Positions 1 to 11,650 of a stretch of DNA of 64,000 nt are shown here, piece by piece. Each line of letters begins with the position of its first letter. The stretch's first letter is position 1. The notes under the pieces were generated by a model. That model did no database searches. It worked only from the letters and a program-made list of their open reading frames with translations, and was not told the DNA's origin. Position numbers and translations under genes: made by a program. Source of the DNA: Ancylostoma caninum (taxonomy: Eukaryota > Nematoda > Chromadorea > Rhabditida > Ancylostomatidae); contig JBAJFG010000536.1 of assembly GCA_037903475.1 (NCBI GenBank), positions 620,001 through 684,000 of the forward strand. The letters are read 5' to 3'.

Positions 1-513
1 TTCCAGTCACTCAACAAATAAGCATTTTGAGAAACCCTAACTGACGGTACTATCTGCCTCCCAATACTAGCAACATCAAACATCCCTGCAGCATCCTACA
101 AGATGACATTCATGGCCGGAAGCGAACATCTTCCGGCACAAATGAAAAATGCTATTGCCTGTACTAAGACTATTGATAGCCATTTGCTGGAAAAGATGGG
201 TAAATCAACGCCACCCCATGTTTTTTGAGTTGCTCGGGAATTGCGGAGACCCATCAACTACAGATTTGCAGTTGCAGGGAAGTTTCCGCTAAGGAATTGT
301 TGGTTTTTGAAAGTGCGTCTATACTTATGAAACGGTCCCTATGAGAGGGAAGTGCTGGATCTAGCTATTCTTTTCTATAACATTGGGTGAAACGACGGAA
401 ACAAGGGTTTCCGGTACGCTGCTTCGATTGGTATTCGTAGTTTTTTCCAAAAGGTTACGTGGAATTGTGTACCGGTGTTTTCTGGAGTGCGTCTATACTT
501 ATGAAACGCACTG
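1..513. mobile_element. Right end of a Tc1/mariner-like element with doubled terminal sites
   Basis: The sequence ends in ATGAAACGCACTG followed by TA (514-515), the same terminal bases as the two large foldback elements at 16050 and 49847. The block GTGCGTCTATACTTATGAAAC occurs here twice, at 313 and at about 486, roughly 173 bases apart. This is the two-binding-site (IR/DR) layout of some Tc1/mariner elements. The sequence between the sites does not resemble the other two copies, so it is a different family sharing only the tip. The left end lies outside the window and no transposase frame is visible. Confidence 0.5.
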
Positions 514-526
514 TATAATGTATTTT

Positions 527-808
527 GGCGTTAGAAGCGTTAAAGTTGAGTAAAATGGAGGCGAAAAGCGTGGAACAGGTCCCAAAAGAAGATTTCAGGG
601 GTGAAATGTGTTCCGGGGACTATTTCAAAGTGGTTCTCAAGAATTTACACTTCTTATTTGTGTTTTTATTCATGTTTTTTCTTTTTTTTTTGAAATTTGA
701 AAATTTGAGCACGGGGGTTATCTGACAATTTCCCCAATGAAATCTTTTTTTGGGACCTGTTCCACGCTTTTCGCGTTCATTTTACTCAACTTTAACGCTT
801 CTAACGCC
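527..808. mobile_element. MITE with ~75-bp terminal inverted repeats
   Basis: The left arm begins GGCGTTAGAAGCGTTAAAG and runs to about 603. The right arm (about 733-808) is its reverse complement, ending CTTTAACGCTTCTAACGCC. The arms stay paired through the GGAACAGGTCCCAAAAGA segment and enclose an AT-rich centre. There is no coding capacity: the small frames at 525-725 and 737-946 are the arms being read. No clear target duplication is seen, so the superfamily is undetermined. Confidence 0.75.
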
Positions 809-1573
809 ACTCCGTCGAAATCGCCGCGACGCGGCATTTTTGGACAAGTTAACCGCTCGCGAATTTTCTGCACGGCAGGCCGCGTACACAGCTTCAATCC
901 ATGGATTCGTTTTCACGCCCTAAGAGGGCGCAGGCAGCGTAGGTAGCGCGCGCACCGACTGGCAATTGCAGGTAAGCCACGGCCAGTGTTCGGGTGGCAG
1001 CAACCAATTGCTATCTAACGACCCGCCGCGGTTGTGACCTTTCAAGAATTTCATTCCGCCGCTGCTGGTGCGGTGAGGGTCTATTCTGCTGCTGTCGGGG
1101 CGGTGGCCGTTGTAGTGCATCGCAAGAGGCGGTGGTGTGTCTGAAAGGAAACCTCAGACACCTCGACTGATTAATTTTTCACTTGGAAAACACGACATTC
1201 CATTTGTAAGAATGCTAGAATGTAATGATCTAATACGATGCTAAAGGCAACACTCATTGAACTTCTCACCTCTGAGCTAATGTAGGTCCTGTATCATGTA
1301 ATCCATCGCTAGTTAATCGCAGCAGCAAATAAAACATAAGGAATCCTCATGTGCCCGCAAAGGTAATGTAACGGAGCCCGTGAACGCTCCCCGTTGATAT
1401 TGACTTCTGGTGGACGATGTAGCAGCTCGCGCCCCTGTTCTGGGCGGTGGCGTTCACGTGGCAGGGCTTACGATCCAGCTTCCTATTTGAGCGATTGAAA
1501 AAATACCCCAATTTCCCCGTTTCCTCTCGTTCCACCGCTTCCTTTCGTCTTTTACACGATTTCTTATTTGGAT
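809..1573. other. No gene recognised (809-1573)
   Basis: The stretch is GC-rich from about 800 to 1130 and then of ordinary composition. Open frames on both strands are short and overlap one another. I see no conserved domain, RNA gene or terminal repeat. Confidence 0.4.
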
Positions 1574-1636
1574 ATGAGTTCTACTCCCTTCCCGCAAAAC
1601 CCCGGATCAGGCGTCGTCTCAAACACGAAGACTTCT
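1574..1636 (+). CDS. Possible first coding exon, unknown protein (weak)
   Basis: An ATG at 1574 opens 21 codons beginning MSSTPFPQNPGSG, ending in frame (phase 0) at a good donor, TCT|GTGAGT. The composition (Ser, Pro, Asn, Gly) is typical of a disordered N-terminus and the preceding 30 bases are T-rich. I could not find a following exon with a matching acceptor and domain, so this may be chance. It lies far upstream of the girdin gene and on the same strand. No function is proposed. Confidence 0.2.
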
Positions 1637-4600
1637 GTGAGTGATGTGTTTGGATCCTGTAATTTTTGATTTAATTCAACCTAGTTCGACGACGGCTTAC
1701 ATTAAATTACCTTAACCCATAAGTGTTATGTACCACTGTAACAATGTATGTTAAAGCTCGCTTCTTCAGTTAATGTGGCATGCCATTGTTTCGGACATAA
1801 GCTCAATGAACCCCACTGCGTTGGTGCAAAATTAACAACCATTTTTATAAGTGCCTTTCGAATGTTTTTAATTTCGCCCCATATTCTGTTTCGTGTCCTT
1901 CAGGACAATATAGGGCAATTTATATTATCAGATGCGCGCGTCATTCGCGCACACAACGGAGCCATCTAGTATCAGTTGCATTTATATCCTGCTGTTTGAT
2001 AATGCGGTGACATTCCTCCTTCCTTCCCTATGAAAGTTACGCAGCAGTTGGGCAGCTTGAACGCGTCTCACTGCCAGTAATACCATCACATTTTGAGGTG
2101 TCCCCAATCTTCTTCTGAATTATTCCTCAATCTTTCCCTTTTTCAGGAGCAACTGAGGAAATGACGATTCACATGAGGAAAAATGGTGTTCTGAATGGTG
2201 CCTAAGGGATTTTCATGCACAGTTGTCGATTGAATAGATTGAATGATAAGTTGCTTGCTTGATCATTGAACCTAAGATTCATTGCTTTTTTTTTCGTTTA
2301 TGCACCTTTGTACTTCAGGAAGGCTCCCTGCTTATTCACATACACTCACATACACATAGACTCACAGTTGAGATTTGGTAGATAGTAACATGTACACGTA
2401 CTTTGAAAAAGCAGATGCAGCAATTCCTAGTAGAGTTGCCGCAGTCTTTGAGCTGCGAGCCGAAGACATTGAACACTCCTCGCTGAGCGTTGTCCAATTA
2501 ATTATGGAGGTTCAAGGGGTAAGCGGCGAGAGCGCTGGTTTGTCCCGGAGGAGGCGGTCTCTCATGCATTTTGTAGCAGAATTACGTTTCGCCATCGACA
2601 GCACATTTCCGATGAATTCACGAATTCACCGATTTCAACTCGTAAACACCTGTCATTCACATTCCTCATATTAACGCTTTATTTTCCTAGAATTCTATTT
2701 GGAATATGACATGCTATGTTTATCCCTGGTCTTATGTGGATGGGATGCATCTGGAATTGTGTGGAAACGCGAATGTGTTTACGAAATGTATACAACCTAA
2801 TATTATTATTTATTATACATGAAATGTGTTCTTACTGATGTGCTTTTTTATGCTTAGGCTTCCAGCTTTCAATGACGTAAAGCTGGTGCTCTTGAAAATA
2901 TTTTTGGCTTCGGTCCTGTAAAGATTACTTATGTAATCCTGGGCCATGAAATTCTAAAACTATTGACTTGAAAGCTGGTAACAAGGTGGAATAAGTACAT
3001 TCAATTCTCGCAGGGCACCTGCCAAAATACACGTAGTATTGGGGGTATAACATATAAAGGCCTCTCACTTGCTCAGAACAGCGCTGCTCCTCTCCTAACG
3101 ATGTGAAAATTCCGACTATCATCGTCTTAACTGTCATTGTCAAAAACATCCTGGTAAAAGAATTTCACCACGAGAAGAACTCACGGCGCCATCTACACGG
3201 CCGATCATAAGTCCGGGTGCAGAAATGCTGCTTAATCCTCGAACGATTCCGGAATCCTCTTCCCGAAAGCAACCTGCCTCTCAAGCAACATTTTAATACT
3301 ACAACTAAAGCTGCCTAGTTGTTCATAAATTTGAAGGTGTGTACCACAATCAGAATCGTTTCTAAGTTTTTTTTTTCATGGAAAAAAAATTGGCAGGAAT
3401 TGCTGGTCGCAGTGGTTTACATAATTCTACGCAAAGCCGGTGAAAAATCTGTTTTTTGAGCTTCTTCTTTTTGGAGCTCTTGGGAGGAGCCAGCCATGTG
3501 CTCGCTTACAGGTACCATGTACACAGAACACACTTCCTATCCTATCAAGTGGTGCGAGCTGAGAAGAATCCAACTTAAGTACGAAGTTTCCTGTGGAAGC
3601 ACTCCCATGTAAGAAACCACTCGACAATCAGAGAGTGTGCTGCCATCAAGGGGGTGTTATGTGCGGAAATCTTGTCCTATCCTATCCTTGTTCTTCTGGA
3701 ATGCTCTCCATAAGAACACCTTCAAGGACGACGTTTTCTGCAAATTTGCACGGAATTGCGTGTAATATCGATAATCAGCCACTCTTCTTCATGTTAATAT
3801 CTCGAAAGCGCCGAGCCCGTAGGACAGTGGCAAGAGACTCGTTGCCTCTCACACGCTTGATGGTTCGATCCTGCCTGACGACCAACAAACGCATCCATCC
3901 TTACGAGGTTGGTATATTGCCTAAAAAATAAAGTTGGTCGGTAAATTGCTACTAGGGGAGTCTGAGGAAGTGTTCCCCGGATGTCACCGCATAGGGCATG
4001 TACGCATTCAATGCCTGTTCCTATGACGCTCAGATGAAGTCGAATGCGTGACATCTGATGTGCGATTCCAAGGAGGCCCTGTGCTGTGTGAGCGGATCAT
4101 GCTATGCATCGAAAGTCCTTCAGAAAGTCCACGTTTTTATAAGCAGCGATTCTCATCAGTTCCAACCCTTCTTTGACGTGAAGGAAATTGCTAAGCTCAT
4201 CAAGAGCTCTATGGTCTATGTCACAATGTTACCTACCAAGGATGGAATGTTTCCTATCATTGCTAACTCCACTTCTTCAACAGAACTCAAAGGAACAGTT
4301 ATAGAATTTGACTGACTCCTTTCAAATTGGTCTACCCCTTTGTTTTGTTCCGGAATCTGTGATCATGTGCAGGAATAATTCCGTTTGCTTGATCGGTGAA
4401 GTCTGAAGCTTCATTTCGGCGTCTAGCGTAATGAAAACTACCGCATGAGTGCGGATCTCCGGGCAGATCGTGTAGTGAACCATGAAAATCGCACTCCATC
4501 TGCGATGGAATGTATGAATCATTCATTGAGATGAAGGTTCATTGAAGAGAAATGCTGCATCTAACAATCAGATGACTTCGATGCACCCAGAAGCTGCTCA

Positions 4601-5153
4601 AACGTCCTTTCACATAATTTTTTCCCACATTCCATAGTATAGCAGTAGTAGTGTAGGTAGCATCGCTTGTCATTCGACAGGTAACATAGCGAATAAGTAC
4701 CTATATTCCAGCAAAACTCGATGGGACCTTCTGTGTTCATAGATCTACAGCATACGGAACGGACGCATCCACCAACTTTGATATACCAGGAACAGCTCTT
4801 TCCTGATACATTTCGACCTGATCCAGGTTAGCAAAAAGTGTTTTTCATTCTCTAAATTACGCCTTATGAAGCCCATTTTCCATTCATTACGATTTATGTT
4901 TGTTCCGTCTACGTCTCTGCCGTATAGTTCCACATGAGTTCACAGTTGATAGAACGGACTTTGCAGGAAATATATTCTCTGACAGAAAATAATTATGCCT
5001 AATTTATCATCGTTTTATAGTATTACACGAACTAATCACCTGTAATTCCGAGTGATAGAGCGACACTCATTGCACTATCAACCGCGTGCTAAACTTTCAT
5101 TTGCCAGCCTTGCTCATTGCTTTTTCTTGGAAGTCTTAAGGCCTTGTAATGTA
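1637..5153. other. No gene recognised; scattered element ends
   Basis: This is mostly unique AT-rich sequence. At 1913-1950 there is a lone end of the AGGGCAATTTATA MITE family (full copies at 12967 and 14424). At about 1820 a TTGGTGCAAAATTAA block resembles a mariner terminus but has no partner I can find. At about 3808-3880 box A- and box B-like bases (GTAGGACAGTGG, GGTTCGATCC) could be a degraded tRNA-derived SINE, but no cloverleaf forms. The frames at 2375-2674 and 4058-4315 match no family I know. Confidence 0.35.
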
Positions 5154-6247
5154 TCAGGTTGGTGCGAAATTAATTGCCGAAACGTATTTCAGTTCGAAGG
5201 TTATAACTTAGCTTTAACTCAACATCATACATCAGTTTAGTGTCCAAATATTCCCTAGCAGAATTTGAAAACGATATGCTCCTACAATGAAAGCTGAGGT
5301 CGCAAAAATCTAAAAAGTTTTTAAAGGCGATCTCGGCGTGCTCTGGATCTGTAGTCTGCTGCTGTCGCAGGTTTGCATCTGGGATTCGGAGAAAGTGATA
5401 TTCAGTACGGAAAAAGTCTGAGGAATGAGGAAGACGAATGAAAATCTCGGTGCCTGACTCCGCCAGTTTTTGCCGGGTGAGTATTTGGGTGAGAGGCTTA
5501 GCGCTACCCTGGAGCGGGGGAAAAGCTGATTCTGTTTACCACTGCCAACTAAACCTAGAGGAGATTCGAACATCAACTCAAAATTACAATACTGGGACTC
5601 TGCTGTCAGCGCTTGACCAGGTTGGGGAAGGTTGCAGCCACTCTCACCCTCACAGCAGCACCAAACCCCTGATATAACCCTCCTAGAGAGAAGATCTGAT
5701 TTAGGAAAAGTCAGAAGTGGGAAAACTTTTCTACCCACACCAATTCGCATTTCTGGTCATCGTACAGAAAACGAGCCTCATCTGCAGTAGTTAAATTATC
5801 AGTAGTAGTTAAATTGTTGAGAAATGAGTAGTTTTGGGACGAAAAATTAGGTTAGATAAGATGTCATAGAAGGTGAGGCACTGCTCGTCAGTCAGATCGT
5901 GGGGTGTTCACTGCCGTACCTTTCTTACCCTGTCGATTGAAGGCAAATGTTTCAAAACTGTAGTACAGTGAGCATCCATCCCTGTTGTCAACATCGGAAT
6001 GGTAAGATCTGGTTTCGGTTTCGAGACTGTCCTTAACACTTGATCGCCAAGGAAAAGCCTGCTATCACGACTATGGTTGCCCTGGGATTCAAAATCTCTG
6101 GGAGAAAATATTGCGAACCAGTAGCGGAGGAAAAGCTCTTTCAGAAGGTCGCACAAGTTGGCCTAAAAGGTGCTCAAATTTCACAGAAGAGGAAACATTA
6201 TTTATACATACCTCAAAACGGCAACTAATAATTTCGCACCAAACTGA
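5154..6247. mobile_element. Degenerate mariner-like element, ~1.1 kb
   Basis: The left end reads TCAGGTTGGTGCGAAATTAA after a TA (5152-5153). The right end is the near reverse complement, ending TTTCGCACCAAACTGA before a TA (6248-6249). The GGTTGGTGCGAAATTAATTGCC type terminus is characteristic of mariner transposons, and TA is the expected target duplication. The length is close to a complete mariner, but the interior shows only short broken frames on both strands and I could not find the transposase catalytic motifs. It is therefore either a heavily decayed copy or a non-autonomous derivative. Confidence 0.55.
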
Positions 6248-6249
6248 TA

Positions 6250-9200
6250 CTACCATGCATTGGTGGAACCCTACACAACCGCAGTTTTCAACTCCAAATT
6301 GTTGAAGTGGCACGATTAAAACAATTTTTTAACCAAACACAAGTGTAAGGCGAGCACAAAGAATGGCTCATCATCGTGAATGCACCGCATCCTGTTGGGA
6401 ACTCAGCAGCCTTATTGAGGGTATGCCTTACCACCCACCAGTTTATGCTGGATGGGTCAAGTGTCTAGTGGAAAGTCGTGTGGCATGTGATATTATTCTC
6501 TGGCGGGCTCCAGGAAAATCCAAGGAAAAAACAAGCCTGAGCAGTCGAACACGAAACGACCCGGGCCAAGATGCAACACTTGAGGGAGAAGTAACCTTGT
6601 ACCTATGACCGGTAACTGGGTATAGGCAAAGTCATCTTTGGGCAAATATGCTGAAGGGCACCCGAGAGTGGTTAGATTTAGTTTCGGAACCTCTTTTTAC
6701 CATCGATGATGCATTTGAGCTTCGATTCCTTGGATTCTTTGGTATTTTGCAGGATTTTCCACAACAAACGACGAACGGCGAAGCTAAGACGCATTCCTGA
6801 TACTTCGTTTTTCTTCAAATGCATGGCAATGGCACTGTGGCGCAACGTAAAAATGATTCATTAGACATCGTTGTGGGAGAAATAATTGCTGCCCGGAAAA
6901 TAAAAGTCGAATGACCCTATAAAGATCTTTGACGAGGGCAATTTCGTAGCTAAGCATTCGCTAGTCTTGCTAGCGCGCGTATTGCATGACTTGAGAAAAA
7001 ATAGGCCAATTTGAACCCACTCCACCTTTGTCTTGTCTTTTCTGGTTTCCGTAGTCGCGGGGCTCTAAAAACTGGTTTCACGAAAGTGCTGATCTGTTCC
7101 TGGATATATTTTCTACTTAAAAGCATGTTTCGGGAATTTTTTGACCAGTGATTATTTGCATACAGTTCCGGTTTGTCACTTTTGCATCTTTCTGGAAGAC
7201 CACCTTTCTGGTCTGCCGCGCTGCACCCCCTACGCGACGCAGCACGAAGGTGACGACATAGGTTTTTTACTCATGGGTTCCAGCGTTTTTTCTTTGTGTA
7301 TTTGTTTTCATTCGTGAGCGTTACAGCATAGGCCTAGGCAATTCACCAACACAGACAGTGCCTGGCCCATCTGCCGCGCCGCGCAGCTAATGCAGCGCGA
7401 AAGACCAAATCCGCGAAATTCTGTGATGCAAAACTACACCAGCATTGCAAATTTGGGTACGCATCCACTCAGAACTCGAAGGCAGCTCACGTAGGATGGA
7501 TTTTTCAGGTGTCTTCCCATTCTTTTGCGGTACTAGAAACAGCTAAATTATGAGAGCTGGTCGCGAACTCAAATAGTATTTTTGTTATACGTATGCATGT
7601 GTCGCAATTTCTTCTTCTTTTTCAGAAATCACTCGCGCATCACCTATGTATTCTTTTTATAGATTATCTATAGCTTGTGCTACTCATCTGTGCAACTTTG
7701 GTTCCTTAACAGGTTTCCTTTCGACTCTGGCTCAGGGAAAAGCCCGTGGTGCAGCCTGGTAGAACCCTTCGAATGATTACTTTTTTTCGAAGTCCCTGTT
7801 CAATGAGTCATTCCATCCGAAGGCAAAGATTACACTTTGCTAGTTCAGAGAACAGCATGGCAGGTGGCCGCGGGTACATCCCGGGTCGGCCATGAGTAAT
7901 CGCGAGCCGCTGACTCCTTCAGCCGCGCTAATAACGCCTACGGTATCCCTAGAGAGCGCGACGTCTAGATCCGATCCGTTCTGTAGAGCTCGTAGACAAA
8001 TTCGCTTTGTTTCCTCTGGATTCTGGCTCCTCTCAGCGATCGGGAGGGCTCTGCTGCTAACAAGGCGGATGCGGTGGGAATACTAATCGTCTGGCATCAT
8101 CCGCAAATTGTTTCACAATGCAGCCGCTGCCATTGTCATTCAGTCGCGATATCCTCAATTCCGGACGAAGCAATGCTGTCTTTCCGGAATATACTCCTAT
8201 TCGAATTCTCCTTTCCAATGCTGAAATAATCAAAATAACAGTTGATTCCAGTAAACATCAATTGTCAGTTGAAAATGTTGTGCAAATTATAGGATGCGTC
8301 TTGTTCTAGAATTATATCTGTTACAGTTTTAACTTTTACTCTCTAGTGGTGACCTAATTCTGTTTGTTCTTTGTTTATTTAGGTATTGACGTCGTCGAGA
8401 GTTTTTTTAAATTCTACATGGATCGTCCCTGTGAGAAAACTCTTTTGCAAGAACTGATCGGGTTTTAGCAGTTTTAAATTATTTGAATGTCGTAGCGACG
8501 TGATATTCCAACCGTTGAAGTACTCGAATTACTGAGATATTGAATTTCCCTCGTTTCTAAATAATTCGAGTTTGTGAGTAAACAATTTTTCAACCTCTTA
8601 AATAATCCGAGTACTCCAACAACGAAGATTGCGACTTGATCATGCATTCGCCTGAAAATTTCCGTTTGAATACCACTATTCACGCTCCACATAGAGGTGT
8701 CCCGAATATCCCTTAAGAAGAAATCCTACATCCTTCTATGTGCCTCCACACTTAACTTTATTAGCCTCATCCCAAATTCTTATCTGAATCTCTTAGGGTC
8801 TTTCTCTGCTCCGAATTTTCCCCAACCATCTTCTCTTTTATCCCAAAAATGAGCTATGCACGTAATCCCTCCTCATCTGATCGCTCAACGTTTTTGCCGT
8901 GAGTGTGATGGACTTCTCAGGGTTAATTGCTGCCAGGCAGGAGCGTCGCAAATGACTGCATTGCACGAATTTCACCACCTCGACGGTAGGGTCATTTGTC
9001 TTCCACGAGGATTGCACTTCTATATCTGAGAAAATTTGCAGATCCAGACTGGCTGAGCTATTAAAGGCATGGTCCAAGCTCTGGAAGATTGGTGAAATCC
9101 GTCCTCACGATACATTGCTCTCTCTCTCTTTCCGATTCCTCTAAAAATTGCAAATGCCTCCCTATATGTGGAGGCAGGCACAGAATATGCTAAATTAGCT

Positions 9201-9835
9201 GGAATAACGTGTTTTTCAGGCAATCCCAAAAGAAAAAAAACTTAAAGTGACTGTATACTGTCAGCTGTAGGTAGTAATAGTGTCCTTGTTTTGCTGATTG
9301 AGTTAGTTTTTTTTTTCTTGAGTGTTGTTGTTCTTTCCATCGTATGCTATACCCGTGTGTTGAGCAGATTAAATACAAAGTCTGCTACGAATATTTTTGA
9401 ACTGTAACCATCGCGAAATGAACTATGCCTCTCTATGAACACAAAGGTACAGCAAATCCCAGGTTTTTTGGAGCTAGGCACAGAGAAGTGAGATTTTAAT
9501 ATCCAGAAGCTAACTCAAATCCTCGTTCTGGAATAGGCGGTCGAATCCAGAGACATCGCTTGTTCCAAAGCATCGTCACGAAACTAAAAAAAAATGTCTC
9601 GAAGCGGTCTTGACTGGACCTTCACTTTATATTTTCCACTTCTCCAAAAATGAAGATTCTGGAATTATTCGTGTGTGGATGAACAGAGCTCTCTCCAGAT
9701 CCCAGCTACGTAATTAATTTCAACGTGAAAGATGACGTGGGAATCTCTTTGACCATGTGTCGTCTTGTTTTCCACAGACGCTGATTCGTTCGGTCGGCAG
9801 CTCGCCAAAAAATACACGATGCTGTGAAATGTGAT
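6250..9835. other. No gene recognised (6.25-9.84 kb)
   Basis: There are no frames with recognisable domains. The segment 8838-9229 has two adjoining minus-strand frames with a plausible acceptor (ATTCCAG), but they need a frameshift to join and match nothing I know. The segment 8515-8630 contains loosely inverted TACTCGAATTA blocks. Confidence 0.35.
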
Positions 9836-9837
9836 AT

Positions 9838-9862
9838 TTATTTATTTATTTATTTATTTATA
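9838..9862. repeat. (TTTA)n tract, possible tail of a minus-strand retroposon
   Basis: This is an ATTT tetranucleotide run followed by TATGCACACTACGATGCGCC. Similar ATTT runs followed by a GYAC/GTGC-containing block occur at 26440, 43080 and 46160. Read on the minus strand these would be shared 3' sequences ending in an (AAAT)n tail, as in some LINE and SINE copies. The similarity after the tract is limited. Confidence 0.35.
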
Positions 9863-10795
9863 TGCACACTACGATGCGCCAAGCCAAGTGCTGATAAAAA
9901 AGTAATTTAAGAAGCAGAGAATGACAGCTCAATTCAAACAAAAAAAAGCATTAAATTAGGTGGAAATCATACGGGAGAACAAAGGTTGCGAGCACCAACA
10001 TCAGAACTAACTAATAAATGTAGTAATGAATCGAAAAAACTTAAAAGGAACACGAAAGGAAAAAAAATCCTCACAAACCTAACAGAGAGAAGATACTGCA
10101 TCAGAGATCATCAGGCAGGTTGTGTTTAGTCAACGGCTCAAAGAAGGAGTGATGGAACCATTTTTCCGGGCGGTTGGTGGCTTGTCATGGATAAAAACGG
10201 CGCCTAGCTGTACCATTTATGAGAATTTTCAACTGCTCCAGACCTCCTGAACAATCTGGAGCAGCTTTCCACTCGTTCTGCTTTGCGTTCGGCTTACACC
10301 CTGGCTTGATATTCTTTGTGAGTTCTTGCAAAGCAAAAATGAAATGCGATGCACATTCGCATTCCGGATCACATGAGTTTGGAAGAACGAAGATCTTCAG
10401 TGTAGTCGTCTTTAGTGATGTCGAGGAGCACTTCTGCGAAATCGGTGAAACGTTGACAAGCGTGAAGTAAAGAGACGGTGGGGTCTCTCAAGCCACGTAG
10501 AGTTTCGAGCAAAGGCAGTCCAGGTCAATGAAAGGGACCAGCTATTGTTGACAATGTACGCACCCGGTTTTGTTCATTTCCAAGCATTTCTGAGGATCCA
10601 GAAAGCCTCAAACATCTTGATTTGATGACCCTAATTCCTTTTGAAAGCTATTTTTTTCTTTACGTTTTGGAAGATCTGGATGATTCGCTTGGTGACTTTA
10701 CGGCTGATTTGCCTATACCTCTGAGAGCTGTTCTCATATCTACCAGTTCCGCTACTGATGTGATGGCCGTGGTTGCACCTATCGCGCTTTTCAAC
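9863..10795. other. No gene recognised (9.86-10.80 kb)
   Basis: The tract contains A-rich sequence at 9890-10090 and small chance frames (10219-10470 on +). Nothing conserved is visible. Confidence 0.35.
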
Positions 10796-11221
10796 CAGTG
10801 ATGTGCGTAACAGAAATTTCAATCTTCGTAAATCGTAAATTTTCGAGAACCACCATAAATCGTAAATCGTAACTGAAGTACAATCGACAAGATTTGGATA
10901 ATTTCAACTCGTTTCATAACAGAGTCAGTCTAAAAACCATCTGAGGTGTGGATCTAATGCTGCGAAATTGGTCTTCACAAAACATCGCCGTCTTATCCTC
11001 AGAGTGATAACATTGCGATGGATGAAAACGCTTTCCTCGATATTTTAAGTGGGCTATCTAGCTCTAAGAGTCTTATTTATCGCTGCGATCTCTTTATCCT
11101 AGTCAATGTTTCTGAAGTGAACGTGGTCGATGGTTCTATGTGCTTCCCTGCGAGCCAAGTAATTAACCACCGTGGGGTTAGCAAACTGGTGCCAGAGAAG
11201 TCGTAATTACGCACATCCCTG
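10796..11221. mobile_element. hAT-type MITE, 426 bp, with 8-bp target duplication
   Basis: The left tip CAGTGATGTGCGTAA and right tip TTACGCACATCCCTG are inverted repeats of the hAT CAGGGATG type. The flanks TTTTCAAC (10788-10795) and TTTCCAAC (11222-11229) are an 8-bp duplication with one mismatch, the size made by hAT transposases. CGTAAATCG is repeated inside near the left end, echoing the CGTAAAACG repeats of the small copy at 17809. There is no transposase frame, so the element is non-autonomous. Confidence 0.75.
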
Positions 11222-11650
11222 TTTCCAACCCTAATCTGGGTGCGCTACCCATGCTGGGTAAACCTGTGTGCATCACAACTTTGTCTTTACCCAGATGCTA
11301 TCTACAAGTGTGAGATTATCAATGTTTTTCAGCGGCGCATGCTGGCTATCATGTTTTACTTTCGCACTTACCTTAACAAGGATCCACCATCCGTGCTCAA
11401 ACTCTCCATTAGGTGACCAACCTAGGTGAATAATGTCAATGTGACCACCTCTAGTTTTGCGATTAGTACTTAAAATAAAGGACTGTCCCCCTTCTACAAC
11501 AGTCTTCACGATTTGTCGTTGTCCTAGGTGCATTATTGAGATTACCCAGGGTGAACGTTTTGACGCCTCTGTTAACGATGGGTAAATTTGTGTTATGATA
11601 ACACGTCTACCTTGGTTAATCTCAACGATGTATGCGACCTCTGATATCAC
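11222..11650. mobile_element. Member of a MITE family with ACCCAGGGTAA ends
   Basis: The core is about 11529-11635, where GAGATTACCCAGGGTGAACG is answered on the other side by CCTTGGTTAATCTCAACG in inverted orientation. A further ACCCATGCTGGGTAAAC block lies at 11245-11270. Related copies occur at 29905, 39341, 48455, 48739 and 63312. The 125-codon minus-strand frame spanning 11273-11650 is element sequence, not a gene. Confidence 0.5.

Noticed and set aside
3808..3900. tRNA gene suggested by box A- and B-like sequence
   Set aside because: No acceptor stem or anticodon arm can be folded. At best it is a degraded tRNA-derived SINE.
11273..11650. 125-codon minus-strand frame
   Set aside because: It overlaps an inverted-repeat MITE whose other copies are not open in this frame.
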